DNA of 64,000 nucleotides. Origin: Hymenopus coronatus. Taxonomy: Eukaryota; Arthropoda; Insecta; Mantodea; Hymenopodidae. Under the pieces are notes generated by a model that was not told the origin of the DNA, ran no database searches, and saw nothing but the letters and a program-made list of their open reading frames with translations. Both the position numbers and the translations under genes were made by a program. Where the stretch lies: NCBI GenBank assembly GCA_030762935.1, contig CM060886.1, forward strand, positions 36,627,509-36,691,508, written 5' to 3'. This document shows, one piece after another, positions 36,037-47,640 of the stretch (within the stretch, counting starts at the first letter, position 1; each line of letters opens with the position of its first letter).

Positions 36037-36920
36037 TCTGATGTGTTCCATTCACATGCGCTTCTCTACATCTCTACAACAAACTATTGTTCAAAGCTTA
36101 TGCTTCTATTTACTTCGTGCTAATGGAGAAAAAATTAACAGAAATAGTCTTATTACTTGCTTCCTTGTAAGTAGAAGCGAAATAAGGGACTACCTTAGGT
36201 TAAAGTGATAGTCAAAAGCTGGTTGCTATGGGACTGAAGTTCCCTTATTTGTATGGACTGGAGTTGCAAATTCCTGTATGAGAAAAGTATAAGTTTTTCA
36301 AGGCTCAAACCAATTACAAGGAATATCTAATAACGATCAACTACACGACAATATATATGTATATATATATATATATATAACATAAATTGTGTGTTTTATC
36401 GTGATCTACATTTTTGCGTCTATCTCTTACGGTTTACCAGTTATGCAACATTCAATAGAAATCATCCAGAACAAAGAGGTCTTTAGAGGCTGTTCCCAGT
36501 TAATTCAAGATATACATTTTATTTGCCATGTAAATATCTTAAATATAAGAGGTTTTAATCAAAATGGTTAAAGCTGGTTTTGAGAAAATCAAAAATTTTA
36601 AAAAATGTTCCATGTAAAGGGTAGTTTGGAGTGGAGGATTTTCTTGAAAATCTTCGTGTCGCATTCTTGGAAGATACCATACTTACCAAATATGGTATTT
36701 AACGGTCTTTTCGTTTTTGAGCTATGCTGTCCACAGACACACACACACACACACACACACAGATACACACCTAGACACACACACGATCTTTTTCCAAAAA
36801 TGCTTTTTGTGGACTCAGGGAGACCCAAAACATATATTTCCGTTGAAATCTCTGTATCGAATTTTACGGTGTAATACATTACCTTCTATACACTATATAC
36901 ATAGTACGTGTAGAGAAAAT
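36037..36920 (-). repeat. Helentron-like repeat, near full-length minus copy
   Basis: Begins TCTGATGTGTTCCATTCACA, contains a (TA)n run at 36353-36379 and the CA microsatellite at 36736-36785, and ends at the 5' hairpin CACTATATACATAGTACGTG. Confidence 0.85.
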
Positions 36921-37151
36921 AAAAATGTGTCTTAAGTTCAGAACTATATTTGCATCTAAACGGTCATTAGGCGGGACGATAGAATGCTTAATGAAAGAGT
37001 TACTTAATGGGATAATGTAGTGTAGTTTGAATGTGACTAATAGTGAAACAAAGGAGCTATGTTCTTCTCTGCATACCAGCAGCTAAACAAAATAGGAAGA
37101 GCATGACCAATAATTTTTATTCACACTAAATAGCGAAGTTTATAATTAGAA

Positions 37152-37897
37152 TCTGATGTGTTTCATTTATTTCACTTTTTCTACCTGTTCTGCAAACTAC
37201 TTTTACAAATGGTTATTTTTTCATTTGCATCATGCTAATCGACATTAACAGAAGAGGTCTTATTACTTGCTTCCTTGAAATTACAAGAGAAATAAGGGAA
37301 TACGCTAGGCTAAAGGGATAGTAAATCTTTTAAAAGTGCTTGCTGTATTATACAATTGAAATTTGGTTGTGTTTGCATGGTGTAAGAATTTTAAATTTGA
37401 AACCAATAACAAGGAGTATGTTCTAAATGGTAAACTCTACAAGAAGAGATATATGATATAAATTGTTTGTTTTAACGAGATATCCAATTTTTGTGTGGTA
37501 AATTTTGTCTAGTTCTTATCAATTATACAAAAGCCATTCTTAAAAACATCTTCAGGGCTATTCACAGAAAATATAGATTTCATTTTGTTTTCATAAAATA
37601 TCTTAAGCATATATCTTAATCATAATCGTTAGAGCCACTTTTTTTTTTAAAAAAAGTAAAGTTTGGGAAGAGGGATTTTCCTGGAAATCTTCGTGTCGCA
37701 TACTTAGAATGTGTTGAATTAAAATATCAAACTTGGTATTTTTTTAGCTATGCGATTCTCACACACGCGGAACTTTTTCTAAAACTTTTTTTTTTCTCAG
37801 GGTTGTCAAAACATACTTTCGGTGAAATCTCGGTATCGAATTTTCGGGTGGAATACAATATTTTCTCTACCTGCTATGTATGTACTTTGTACATATG
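37152..37897 (-). repeat. Helentron-like repeat, minus copy
   Basis: Begins TCTGATGTGTTTCATTTATT and ends near the hairpin (GTATGTACTTTGTACATATG), where SINE-A copy 4 starts. Confidence 0.75.
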
Positions 37898-38195
37898 GGT
37901 CGCCCTCCGTGGTGTAAAGGTTACCATGGTAACTTCATATACCCAAGGTCGCGGGTTCAAACCCGGCGGAGGACGATGGATTTTCTCGGGCGTAAAAATC
38001 CTTAGCATGGCTTCCTTCGGAAGGGAAGTAAAGCTGTGGGTCCCGTGTCGTAGATTTACGGCACGTAAAAGAACCTCAAGCCTGGTAAGAGACGCCTCTG
38101 AGCAAAATTAAGCGATCTTTCACGCCCAATATAGAATTTGACGCTGAGAATCAAAGCAGTTAAAGAGCGTCCATAAATAACACGCCATTTCCTTT
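37898..38195 (+). repeat. SINE-A, copy 4 (most complete)
   Basis: Full head GGTCGCCCTCCGTGGTGTAA, A-box-like GTGTAAAGGTTACCATGG, B box GCGGGTTCAAACCCGGCG, and body and tail to AAATAACACGCCATTTCC. A good reference copy for the family. Confidence 0.9.
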
Positions 38196-39270
38196 TTTTC
38201 ATTTGTAGATATGAGGTCAAGAAAGAAAAGAGATTGGGTTTCTCTTCGTTGCATGCATTTATTTGTTTTGCAATTACTTTCTGTTTGGTCACATTCTTTC
38301 GTTTTCTTGATTTTTACTTTCACTGCTGCATAATAAGTATGCAAAGTAATGTATGATGAATGAATAATGCGATGTGTTTGAATTACTCACGAATCTGACC
38401 AAAAAAAAAGAAGAACGTAAGTCTAAATTGTATATGAAGTAGGAAATGGTAGCAGAGTAACGCCAAGTTCGCACCGACGTCCACGTACATAAATGCATGA
38501 CTAATTTAATTTGGATAAAATCCATTCTGAAGTAACCTCAATGAAGAAATGTTGTTTTAGAGCTTAAAGTTATTCGAATTCGTCTCTTCAGCATAAGGGA
38601 AAATCCTGAAAGAAAGCCTTATCCGGGTAACACATTCGATCACACGGCCTCTTGAATGTGAGGCGAGTGTTTCAGAAATAAGGTGTAATCATAGAAAACC
38701 AACGTGGTGGTGTTCATGTTCATCATTGTAGAAACCTTTTCCATTTGGCCATGTGCATAGGCTTAAAATAACAAAAGTAAGCTTTTGTTTTAGTTCTCTT
38801 GGTATGTACCCATGGTAATGTGAGATACATAGCGTACAAAATTTTCTGTCTGCAGCATCTATTAACGAGATGGGGAATAAGGAAAGAATTTTTATTTAAC
38901 ACATGTAAGTAAGCTCAAATTCTAATAAATATTTTGATTTTCGCTTTATGAAAATGCGCGATCGTGTGTTTTAAGAATCAACATGAAAACATTAACCTAT
39001 TTTAATATGGCTTAAGCATTCGTCTTTTCAGCTGAGGTATGAAACAAAGCCTCAGTTTGGTAAAGGTTCTGCAGGTCGTCGATGACAATACTAACCTGAA
39101 CAATAAAAATTTACATGGAACGTGAGTCTTTGAGTTACTTTGTGCCACCCACGGGCCCTAATTAAGATATTTTCTTATATACAAAGCTGGTCGCAAAAGG
39201 TAAACAACATACTCCATTTTGTAATTTTTACGAACGCACAACTATACTGCCAAATAATTTTTTTCACGAA
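38196..39270. other. Mostly unrecognised; SINE-C fragment at 38540-38672
   Basis: The SINE-C piece (minus) shows GAGCTTAAAGTTATTCGAAT and CCTTATCCGGGTAACAC. The rest has no recognisable coding or repeat content. Confidence 0.5.
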
Positions 39271-42200
39271 ATCCGCGAATCTACTGCTCTGTTAAGCCCT
39301 TGTTGCTCGTATGCTTTGGCAAAACCACTGGAAATGCCTAAAAATGTAAATGGCGTGTTATTTATGAACGCTCTTTAACTGCTGTGGTTCTCAACGTCCC
39401 ATTCTACACTGGGCGTGGAAGACCGCTTAATTTTGCTCAGGCTATCATGCTTGAGGTTCTTTAACGTGCCGTAAATCTATGACACGGGACCATGCTAAGG
39501 ATTTTTACACCCGAAAAAATCCATCGTCTTCCGCCGGGTTTGAAACCGCGACCTTGGGTATACGAAGTTAGCATGGTAACCATTACGCCAAGGAGGGCGA
39601 CTGGAAATGCTTAAACATTAACTACAAAAAATAATAATAAATTAATTTACACATTAATCTAAACCTAACGTAATACAGAGAATGCTGCTTACGTTCGCAC
39701 CTTTATTGAAAGCAGTGGAACTTACTAAAAGCAAATTCACGGAAACGCTCACACACACACACATACACACGCACGCACGCACACTAACATAGAGCTAACA
39801 GAACGCATGAGAAACTAGTGGAAATTACTAAAACTTACACGAATTTGTTTTCTATTTATACATTAACACTACTATAATCAGCTCATTTAAAAAAAATGTT
39901 AGAATTAAAACAAACCCCAGAGAACTTCTATAAGCAATTCTTTAAGTAAAGCATTATTGCTTAAAGCGCACACCCGTACCCACAGAATTGCTATAGAATT
40001 GCATTTCTTCCTCTGTGTTTAAAAATATACAATAGTCTCAAAGCCCTTAGATGTCAGTATATACTACAACTTGTCATGTCGCGGTATTCTTTTTATTGAT
40101 ATTGACTGCCACCGCCATAATGATTAATAGAGACGGAAACAACCATAATCTTGTAAACAACTACATGAACCTCTAACGGTCGAATAATGTACTGCGAAAT
40201 CTGGATCCCCAAAGGAATAAATACTCTCATTTTTGCCGCTTAAGGTGCAAAAGTAAGCAATGCAACATTCACTTCTCCAATGTAATGCCGCAAGTTGATA
40301 AGGGCATTTTGTTATACAAAGTCTCGTGGTATCAAATTTTACTCGGTAAAGCTATACGAGAGTACCATCATTTAAATATATCCTTAAGAATTGAAACTAA
40401 CCTTATAATCCACTTCAGAGCATCAAGGAGCTAATATGTTTTCATCTAGAATTGGAATATCCCAGCGCTCCTACCTTGAAAATACTCTTTCTTAAATAGC
40501 AACATTCACGAAAATTATCATGGTGGGGGAAGATTTAACAGCTGTTGCTAGGCAGGAAGTAAGTATTTATGGTCTAGAAACAATGAAATGTGTATGCTAC
40601 TAACGTAGATAGTCACCAAAGAAAGAAAAAAAAAGTGAAGCTCAAAAGTCACCAACACTCACACATTAACAATGGAGTGCTAAGGTTCAGTTGGTGAAAC
40701 CGGTGGAAATTATTAAAACCAAAGTACAGGAAAGTCAGTTTATTGATACACGCTAATCTAAACCTAACACACCTAATGCTTCCTTCGCTCGCATGCTTTG
40801 GTTGGAACAATCGAAATGATTAAAACCAAAGTAGACAAAAACTAAGTAGTTTATTTAATACACTGACCTAAACCTAAGACAGCGCATGCTGGCTCCGCTC
40901 GCATGCTTTAGTGACACCAGTGACAATTATTAAAACTAAAGTACATGAAAATCAGTATTTTTACACACACACACACACTAACCTAAACCTAACAGCGCAC
41001 GCTCGCTTCGCTCGCATGCTTTGGTAAAACCAGTGGAAATTATTGAAATCAAAGTACAGGAAAATCAGTTTCTTTACACACTAACCTAAACCTATTACAG
41101 CGCATGCTCGCTTCGTTCGTATGCTTTGGTGATACCACTGAAAACGACTAAAAACAAGTTACACGAAACTCAGTATTTTCACAACAATAATGGATTCAGA
41201 ACTCTAAAAACACTTTTAAAATCGGCAGGATAGCGCATCGCGGTATTTTTTGTAAAAATGTTGTAAATCATCGTCATGATGTAAAAAAAGACAGCTCATG
41301 CCTTAAAATCAATTATAAAGCGACTCTAGTGATCTAATAACAAACCACCAATGTTGGTTCCACAACCTTTTAATGGCTAGTGATAAGCAGTTTTCAAATA
41401 TTGGTAGTTCTGAATTTTGCAACATGAACGTCAACTATGAACGATTTAGACACCACCTGTCTGATAGCTAGTAAAACAATAGAAATTGTTGTAAAAAAGT
41501 TAAGCAAACGAATACTTTTGGTATATTTTAATGTAAATCGCGTACTTTGTTGAAATTTAAAATCCAAAAATCAACAATATATGTTTTTAAAAGTTAGTAA
41601 TACAATGTTACGGTGAGTAAAAGTGAAAAAACTAATACCTAAATGGCTTTAGTGGTAGTTAAAGTGGTGGAACCAATTTATAATAATATTTTTTTCTCGT
41701 GTAAAGCGAGAGGAGCGAGTAGAATTTGATGGTAGCACGTGCGATGTCATGCGATACTAAGCTCTGTTCCACATAACTTTGCCCCATATCTCTTTACTGT
41801 CACATGACTAGTCTCATTGGTTGTAGTGGAATAGGCGGGTTCAAAGTATTTCCTTATTTAACATTCATATTTACGTTAATACCTCCGACGAGAATATTCA
41901 AATGTATATTTTTAAATCCACATACTTCAAATGTATTATTAACACCACTTAAACTACCATTAAATCTAGGTATTATATATTCACTTTTACTCACCGAAAA
42001 TCCTATTACAGATCTTTAAATGTCACTCAAGTCTATTTTTTTTTTTATTCAAAAAATGTATTATACCTCAAGTACTTCGTATAGTTTCTTGCAACCTTTT
42101 CATTGTTCCACTAACTATTGACAGGTAGCATTCAAATCGTTCATATCATTCACAGTTAGTGTTCATATCGCAAAATCAGAACTAGCAATATATGAATGCG

Positions 42201-42820
42201 ACTTACCAATAACAATTAAAAGATTGTAACCAGAGAGAAGCGAGCATGAGCTATGTTGTATGTGTAAACAAACTAATTTTCCTGTACTCAGATATCAATA
42301 ATCTTCACTGGTTTCAAAAATCATGCCAGCGAAGCGCTTTGTTAGGTTAATTGTCAATAAACTGATTTTCTTGTGTTTAATTTCTAGTAATTTCTACTGG
42401 TTTCTTCTCCGGAAATTTTTTCTAAGTTGGCAGCAACCACATGTCATTGCTTCTGGCTCGTAAACAGTTGCTTCTTGTCTAGCAACCGCTGTTATATCTT
42501 CCCCCACCATTCGCATTTTAGTAAAGTTTGTTATTTAAGTAAGTGTCTTTACAGGGTAGGAGTGGCGGGTTATATCAAGTTTTGGCTTCTAGATGCTCTT
42601 CAGTGGATAATAAAATTAATTACATTTCTTAAATGCGTTATATCAGATGGTGGGACCATCCTGTATTCTTACCCGCGAAGAATATGCATCAACAAATACA
42701 TATACTGGTCGCGCACCAAGTCTTGACGAACGACATATTTAAATACGAAATTAGAAGCGAGTCACTTACCTTTACTGTGTATTCTCGAAACGTAATCATA
42801 AGGTAGCAGAGCTGTTTGTT
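39270..42820. mobile_element. Foldback-like element: long imperfect inverted repeat with tandem subrepeats
   Basis: 40,200-41,690 reads as a diverged reverse complement of about 41,930-42,800. Paired landmarks: GGTGGGGGAAGATTTAACAG (40,522) against its reverse near 42,490; TTGGTAGTTCTGAATTTTGC (41,400) against 42,170-42,200; GTGAGTAAAAGTGAA (41,612) against 41,980; CCTACCTTGAAAA (40,470) against 42,550. The left arm carries tandem units of about 105 bp (at about 40,660, 40,790, 40,880, 40,985 and 41,095, plus outlying copies at 39,280 and 39,640) with the core GCATGCTCGCTTCGCTCGCA and CTAACCTAAACCTAA. The right arm has the same core reversed near 42,230-42,340. No transposase frame was seen. 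This architecture resembles Foldback elements; assignment is tentative. Confidence 0.6.
39342..39599 (-). repeat. SINE-A, copy 5, with target duplication
   Basis: A minus copy from the reversed tail (GGCGTGTTATTTATGAACGC) to the head (CCAAGGAGGGCG). Flanked by ACTGGAAATGCCTA (39328-39341) and ACTGGAAATGCTTA (39600-39613), a 14-bp duplication with one mismatch. It sits inside a foldback subrepeat. Confidence 0.88.
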
Positions 42821-43063
42821 GTTGTAACAAACTTTTTGCTGACCTGTTTATTAAGGGTAGGCTAGCTCTCTGTATCCTCGTTGAAGGTCATTTGTAGAGT
42901 CCGGATGTTAGGCAAAATGCCTTTTTAATAGGTGAATATAAATCAACAGTTCCGTATATATTAATGTGATTCAGAGTAAATAGAAGCGATAGGGTAAAAT
43001 TCTATTTTGCCTATTTTGCCTTTTTATGATATTTTAGCTTCATTCAATAATAAATGCCTTTTT

Positions 43064-43927
43064 ACCTTCTATAGCCCCATATGTACAATGTACATAGGAA
43101 TAGAGAAGTATTGTATTCCACCCAAAAATTCGATACCGAGATTTCACCGGAAATACATGTTTTAGGACCCCCTGTATCCAAAAAAAAAAAAAAAATTTTC
43201 AGTGTCTGTGAACACGAAAACTCAAAAACGAAAAGTAGCTAAAATACCAAACTTGGTATTTAAGTTTAGTATCTTCCAGGAATACGAAGATTTTGAGAAA
43301 AATCCCCCCACCCCAAACTACCCTTTACATGGAACTTTTTTTTCGGAAATTTTGATTTTCTTAAAAATGGCTCAAACGATTTTGATTAAAATATCATATA
43401 TTAAAGATATTTACCTAACAAATAAGATGTATATCTTGAATTTTCTGGGAATAGCTTCTGAAGACCTGTTTATTCTGGATGAATTTTGCTTAATTTGGCA
43501 TAACTAGTAAACTAAGAGATAGACAAAAACTTACTATACAAACAATTTAGGTCTTCTTAAAATACACAAGTTATGTCATTTACATTTTTCTTGTGGAGCT
43601 TACCGTTTTCGAGGTATTCATTGTTATTAGTTTCAGTTGTGAAGTACTTATACTTTTCTCAGACGGGAGTGTCCGTTTTTCTTTTGTTCTACTCCTGGCC
43701 AAGAAAAGCGATTTTTAATGACAATCGCATAACTACAGCTTTTAAAACATTTGACTATTGGTTTAGCCTAGTGTATTCCCTTATTTTCTTCCTACTTATA
43801 CGGAACTAAATAATAGGAACATTGTGCTAATGAGTACCACGATTATTAAGGTGCAGAAAGAAGAATAATCTTATGTAAGAAGTTTGTAGAACAGATAGAG
43901 AAAGTCATGTGGGTGTAACACATCAGA
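43064..43927 (+). repeat. Helentron-like repeat, near full-length plus copy
   Basis: The 5' hairpin ATATGTACAATGTACATAGG is a sequence subtype shared with the copy at 45866. The microsatellite is nearly lost. It ends GTAACACATCAGA. Confidence 0.85.
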
Positions 43928-45167
43928 TTTTTTGTTGTTGACACTTTAAGCAATATTTCTTTTTATTTGCAATTTTTTATTTTAGGATTTTTTCCTCCCC
44001 TCAATATACTTTCCTTGCAATATGTTTTAGATAAGAAAATGTTTGTTACTACAGGGATGGTCTTCAGGTAGAATCATCATCAGTACGAGAGAGGAGGAGG
44101 GGTGAGTACGGTTCAAAATGTAGACATCTGAGACAGTGTGTTGCGCTTTAGGTTTTCCTTCGAGCATTTTGTTTCCACCATGGCGTTCAGATCCTTACTT
44201 GTTTTCAATTAAGTAAGAAGCAAATTGATTATAAGCAAGTAGATGATTTGATATGAGTAGTAGATGTGAAGATCATTTGAGTTTGGGGTATAAATTGAAT
44301 TCCAATACATTTTTGAAAACTCTTACACCGCGTTGATTTTAAGACACTAATGCGTGCCCCGAGGTCTCCCAGGGCGTTTACACGTTGACCAAAATCTTCC
44401 AACTTTCCCTGAATCTCTTTCAGGGTTTTCTTCACGCCGGCTAATTTCTCGATGATTTTGGTCGATATCTTCGTGTTTATCTTGTATATTTCCTCTTCTC
44501 CATCTTCTCCATTCCTGATTTCATGTTTGTATTTCAATTAGTAATGTTATCATTTCTTCTTCATAGTGACGTTCAATCCTGCTCCTGACACCAGTTATTT
44601 CAAAAGGTGCTTTACAAATTCTATTTGTCGTCGCTTCGATGCTTCTTCACCCAGCTGTCTCTAACCCAACTGTACCCTCTGAAGTCACTGTCACAACTGA
44701 TTCCGCCCTGGGTGACCGCCTTAGGTATATCCCCATTATGCGCAAGAAATTTTCAAGCTGAGGAAAAGCACACAAAAGCTATTTTTCCCTTGGTTCATTA
44801 TTGCACGGGATTCATTTGCAGCAGCGCGACATTACTGAGATTGGTGTAAAGCAGCGTTCCACGGAAGCAGTCACCTCCATAAAATGCTGTCGGCTATGCA
44901 ATACACTTCGTACACACTTGAAACAGTTCATAGGGGGAGGGAGTAAAACAAATATCCTCCTAGGAATTTAAGTGACGAAATCATATTTGAAATAAACTGT
45001 TTTTGTCGGGGGAGACATTCCCATAATCCCTGATTTTATACCGAGATGTAATTTTCCTTTCCGAGAACTAAACTAATCTATATGTTTGGCAGTTACACAC
45101 AATATCCAAATATCAGCAAAATGATCTATGATTGTAGGTCTTTTACAATCGTATTATATGATCAAAA
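43928..45167. other. Sequence with one possible coiled-coil frame, not assigned
   Basis: A minus frame at 44229-44537 encodes a heptad-like KIIEKLAGVKKTLKEIQGKL stretch, which could be a gag-like remnant of a retroelement. I see no partner domain. Nothing else was recognised. Confidence 0.3.
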
Positions 45168-45342
45168 ATGCCCGTTACATTTTCAGGAACAAACGGTCAA
45201 ATGGATGCCGACATAAATATACCAGATGATGACTGCTGTTCTTGTATTCTTGATGAAGAGACCCAGGATGAACCAAAGATCGAAGTTAACCAAGATGAGG
45301 AGAATAAAGACGAACAGCAAGAGCAAGTGGCATCTTCTGAAG
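45168..45342 (+). CDS. Gene 2, acidic N-terminal exon (possible first coding exon)
   Basis: The frame MPVTFSGTNGQMDADINIPD continues through DDDCCSCILDE into an Asp/Glu/Gln-rich stretch (EENKDEQQEQ) and ends at the donor AAG|GTGCGT (45342/45343) with one base of a split codon. Two starts are possible: the ATG at 45168 with an A-rich context (TCAAAAATGC), or splicing into 45187 at TACATTTTCAG|GA from an upstream exon. Phase matches the exon at 49688 (G|GC, Gly). No domain recognised; the acidic composition and CCSC cluster are what can be seen. It was not tested against transcripts. Confidence 0.55.
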
Positions 45343-45533
45343 GTGCGTGTTACGTGATAGAATGTTCTAAGTTAAATAGCGTCACTAGGGTGCAGTTATG
45401 AGAAACGTAATAAACTTTGCTCTTGTGAATGCACGTAATGCAATTGCAAAAGATCATCAATATTGCTTATGCTTCACATAAAAATTGAATGAAAATATAT
45501 AACTGAATGAATACCTCTAAAAATCTGATGTGT

Positions 45534-45860
45534 TCAATTCACATGACTTTCTCTAGTTGTTCCACAAACAAACCTTTTATTCAAAATATTAATATTTTAT
45601 CTACCTCTCGGTAATCAAGGTAAAAATAAGCAGAATTCGTTTTATTATTTGCTTCCCTGTAAGTTGAAGGGAATTAAGGGAGTTCACAGGCTAAAGCGAT
45701 AGTCAAGTCTATGTATGATAAATTTCATCACCTGTGGTGTCATAGTAGTAAAACTGGGTGTTAAACACTCTCAAAAGTATGTAGCTAAAAGAAATAGTTT
45801 TTTGAGAGTAGTTTGTTTGAAGAACAGGCAGAGAAAGTTATGTGAATAGAATGCATCAGA
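45534..45860. repeat. Helentron-like repeat 3'-end fragments, inverted pair
   Basis: 45534-45712 is a minus 3' end (TCTGATGTGTTCAATTCACA, GCTAAAGCGATAGTCAAGTC). 45780-45860 is a plus 3' end (GCAGAGAAAGTTATGTGAAT). Both lie in the gene 2 intron. Confidence 0.65.
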
Positions 45861-45865
45861 TTTTT

Positions 45866-46743
45866 ACTTTCTCTAGCCCCATATGTACAATGTACATAGG
45901 GATAGAGAAAGTATTGTAATGCACCCAAAAATTCGATACCGAGATTTCACCGGAAATATATGTTTTGGGGTCCCCTGAGTCCGAAAAAAGCATTTTTAAA
46001 AAAAGGTCCGTGTGTGTGTCTGTGGACAGCATAGCCCCAAAACAAAAAGACCGTTAAATACCAAACTTGGTATTTAGTATCTTCCAAGGATGCGACACGA
46101 AGTTTAAAAAAAAAAAAAATCCCCCAACCATAAACTACCCTTTATATGGAAAAAAATTCTAAAATTTTGATTTTCTTAAAAATGGCTCTAACGATTTTGA
46201 TTAAAATCCAATATATTAAAGTTATTTATGTCCGAAAAATAAAATGTATATTTCGAATTTTTTGGGAATAGCCTCTGAAGACCTCTTTATTCTGGATGAA
46301 TTTTGCTGAATTTTGCTTAACTGCTAAGCCGTAAGAGATAGAAAAAACCGCACTGCACAAACAATATACCTCATGACAAAACACACAATTTTTGTCCTTT
46401 ACGTTTTTGTTGTGGAGGTAACCGTTTTCGGGATATTCCTTATTATTGGTTTCAATTGTGAAGTACTTAAACTTCTCTCATACCACAAGTGTCAGTTTTT
46501 CTTTTGTTCTACTCCTGGCCAAGCAAAGAAGTGATTTGCAATGACAATCGCATAACAATAGCTTTTAAAAATTTGACAATCACTTTAGCATAGTGCATTC
46601 CCTTATTCCCTTCTACTTATAAGGAACTAAGTAATAACATTCTACTAACATTTATCTTGATTAGCGTTGTGTACAAAGAAGAATAATCTTTTGTAGGAGT
46701 TTTGTAGAGCAGCTAGAGAAAGTCATGTTAGTGTGACATATCA

Positions 46744-46744
<1 letters not shown>
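45866..46744 (+). repeat. Helentron-like repeat, near full-length plus copy
   Basis: Starts ACTTTCTCTAGCCCCATATG, with the GT motif at 46008-46022, and ends AGAGAAAGTCATGTTAGTGT before a T-run of almost 50 bp (46747-46792). Confidence 0.85.
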
Positions 46745-46792
<48 letters not shown>

Positions 46793-46794
<2 letters not shown>

Positions 46795-47640
46795 CTGTTC
46801 TTAACTAATTGAAGTTGTAATTTTTGGACCAGTCCCACTGCTACAGGAAGGTTGGGTAGTTCGCGCAGTGGCTGCAGAGCTACGTGTGGCTTCATTTGTT
46901 GTTGACAAGGCCTGGAAAATTTTATTGAAAGCTTCATGTGGCTTCATTTGTTTTTGGCAGGGTCTGCAAAAAATATGTATTGCAACGGCACCTATATTAC
47001 AGAGCAGGTCAGAGTCGAAAACATAAAACATTGACTAGAAATGACCGGTACGTGCTCGATTGTGCCTTCGGTGACGCACTGCCACTGCTAGATCATCTAA
47101 ATGACCTGAAGGCGGCAATTGGTGTTACTGTCAATGATCAAGCGATACGAAACAGGCCTTAAGAAGTGGCTCATCCTGAGATCGCGAAGACCTAAAAAAC
47201 TTCCACGATTGCAACGTCATCACATATCAGATTAATTGAAGTTTCCTCAGCAAGATAGAAACTGACAGCTTCACCATTGTCATAAAGTTCTGTTCACAGA
47301 CGAATCTCGCTTTCGTCTGATACGTGTGATGGACTTCTGCGTGTGTGTCGTCGTGGTGAACCTCATGATAAAGCTACCGTCAAAGAAATTGACCAATTGG
47401 TGCTGGATCACTAATGATGTGGGGTGGCATCAGTTTCGATGGTGAAACTGGTGAATCGGTCCAGTTTGTATTGCGTCAAGAAAACCTTATGGCCACCCTG
47501 CAGAATCTTCAGATACAAACAATGAACTGACCTGCTATGAGTGCAAACTTCAATCCCAGGAAGCATTTGTGGGATATGCTTGAATACAATGTTTTAAACC
47601 CTCCTATAGCTCCGCAGAGTGTTCAAAAGTTTGCATATGT
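46793..47640 (+). mobile_element. Tc1-like transposase relic
   Basis: The plus-strand remnant reads LTRNDRYVLDCAFGDALPLL and GVTVNDQAIRNR (HTH region, 47030-47160), then FTDESRFRLIRV at about 47295-47330 with the first catalytic Asp, then a frameshifted region corresponding to RRRGEP and GVASVSM. Before it, a motif (GTGGCTTCATTTGTTGTTGA) is duplicated about 60 bp apart at 46877 and 46937. No terminal repeats were seen. Confidence 0.65.

Noticed and set aside
40660..41190. CTAACCTAAACCTAA motifs as interstitial telomere repeats
   Set aside because: They resemble two insect telomere units (CCTAA) but occur once per 105-bp subrepeat and are embedded in unrelated sequence, so they are part of that unit.
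39270..41190. CRISPR-like array
   Set aside because: The units are tandem, about 105 bp and contiguous, without uniform short repeats and unique spacers, in a eukaryotic genome.
43202..43507. Recurrent peptide LNFLGIAS in several frames as a conserved small protein
   Set aside because: It comes from the same block of the Helentron-like repeat in each copy, with stops and frameshifts in others, so it is a shadow of DNA repetition.
44229..44537. Coiled-coil frame as a host gene
   Set aside because: It has no start context, splice sites or neighbours that support it. A retroelement gag remnant is as likely.
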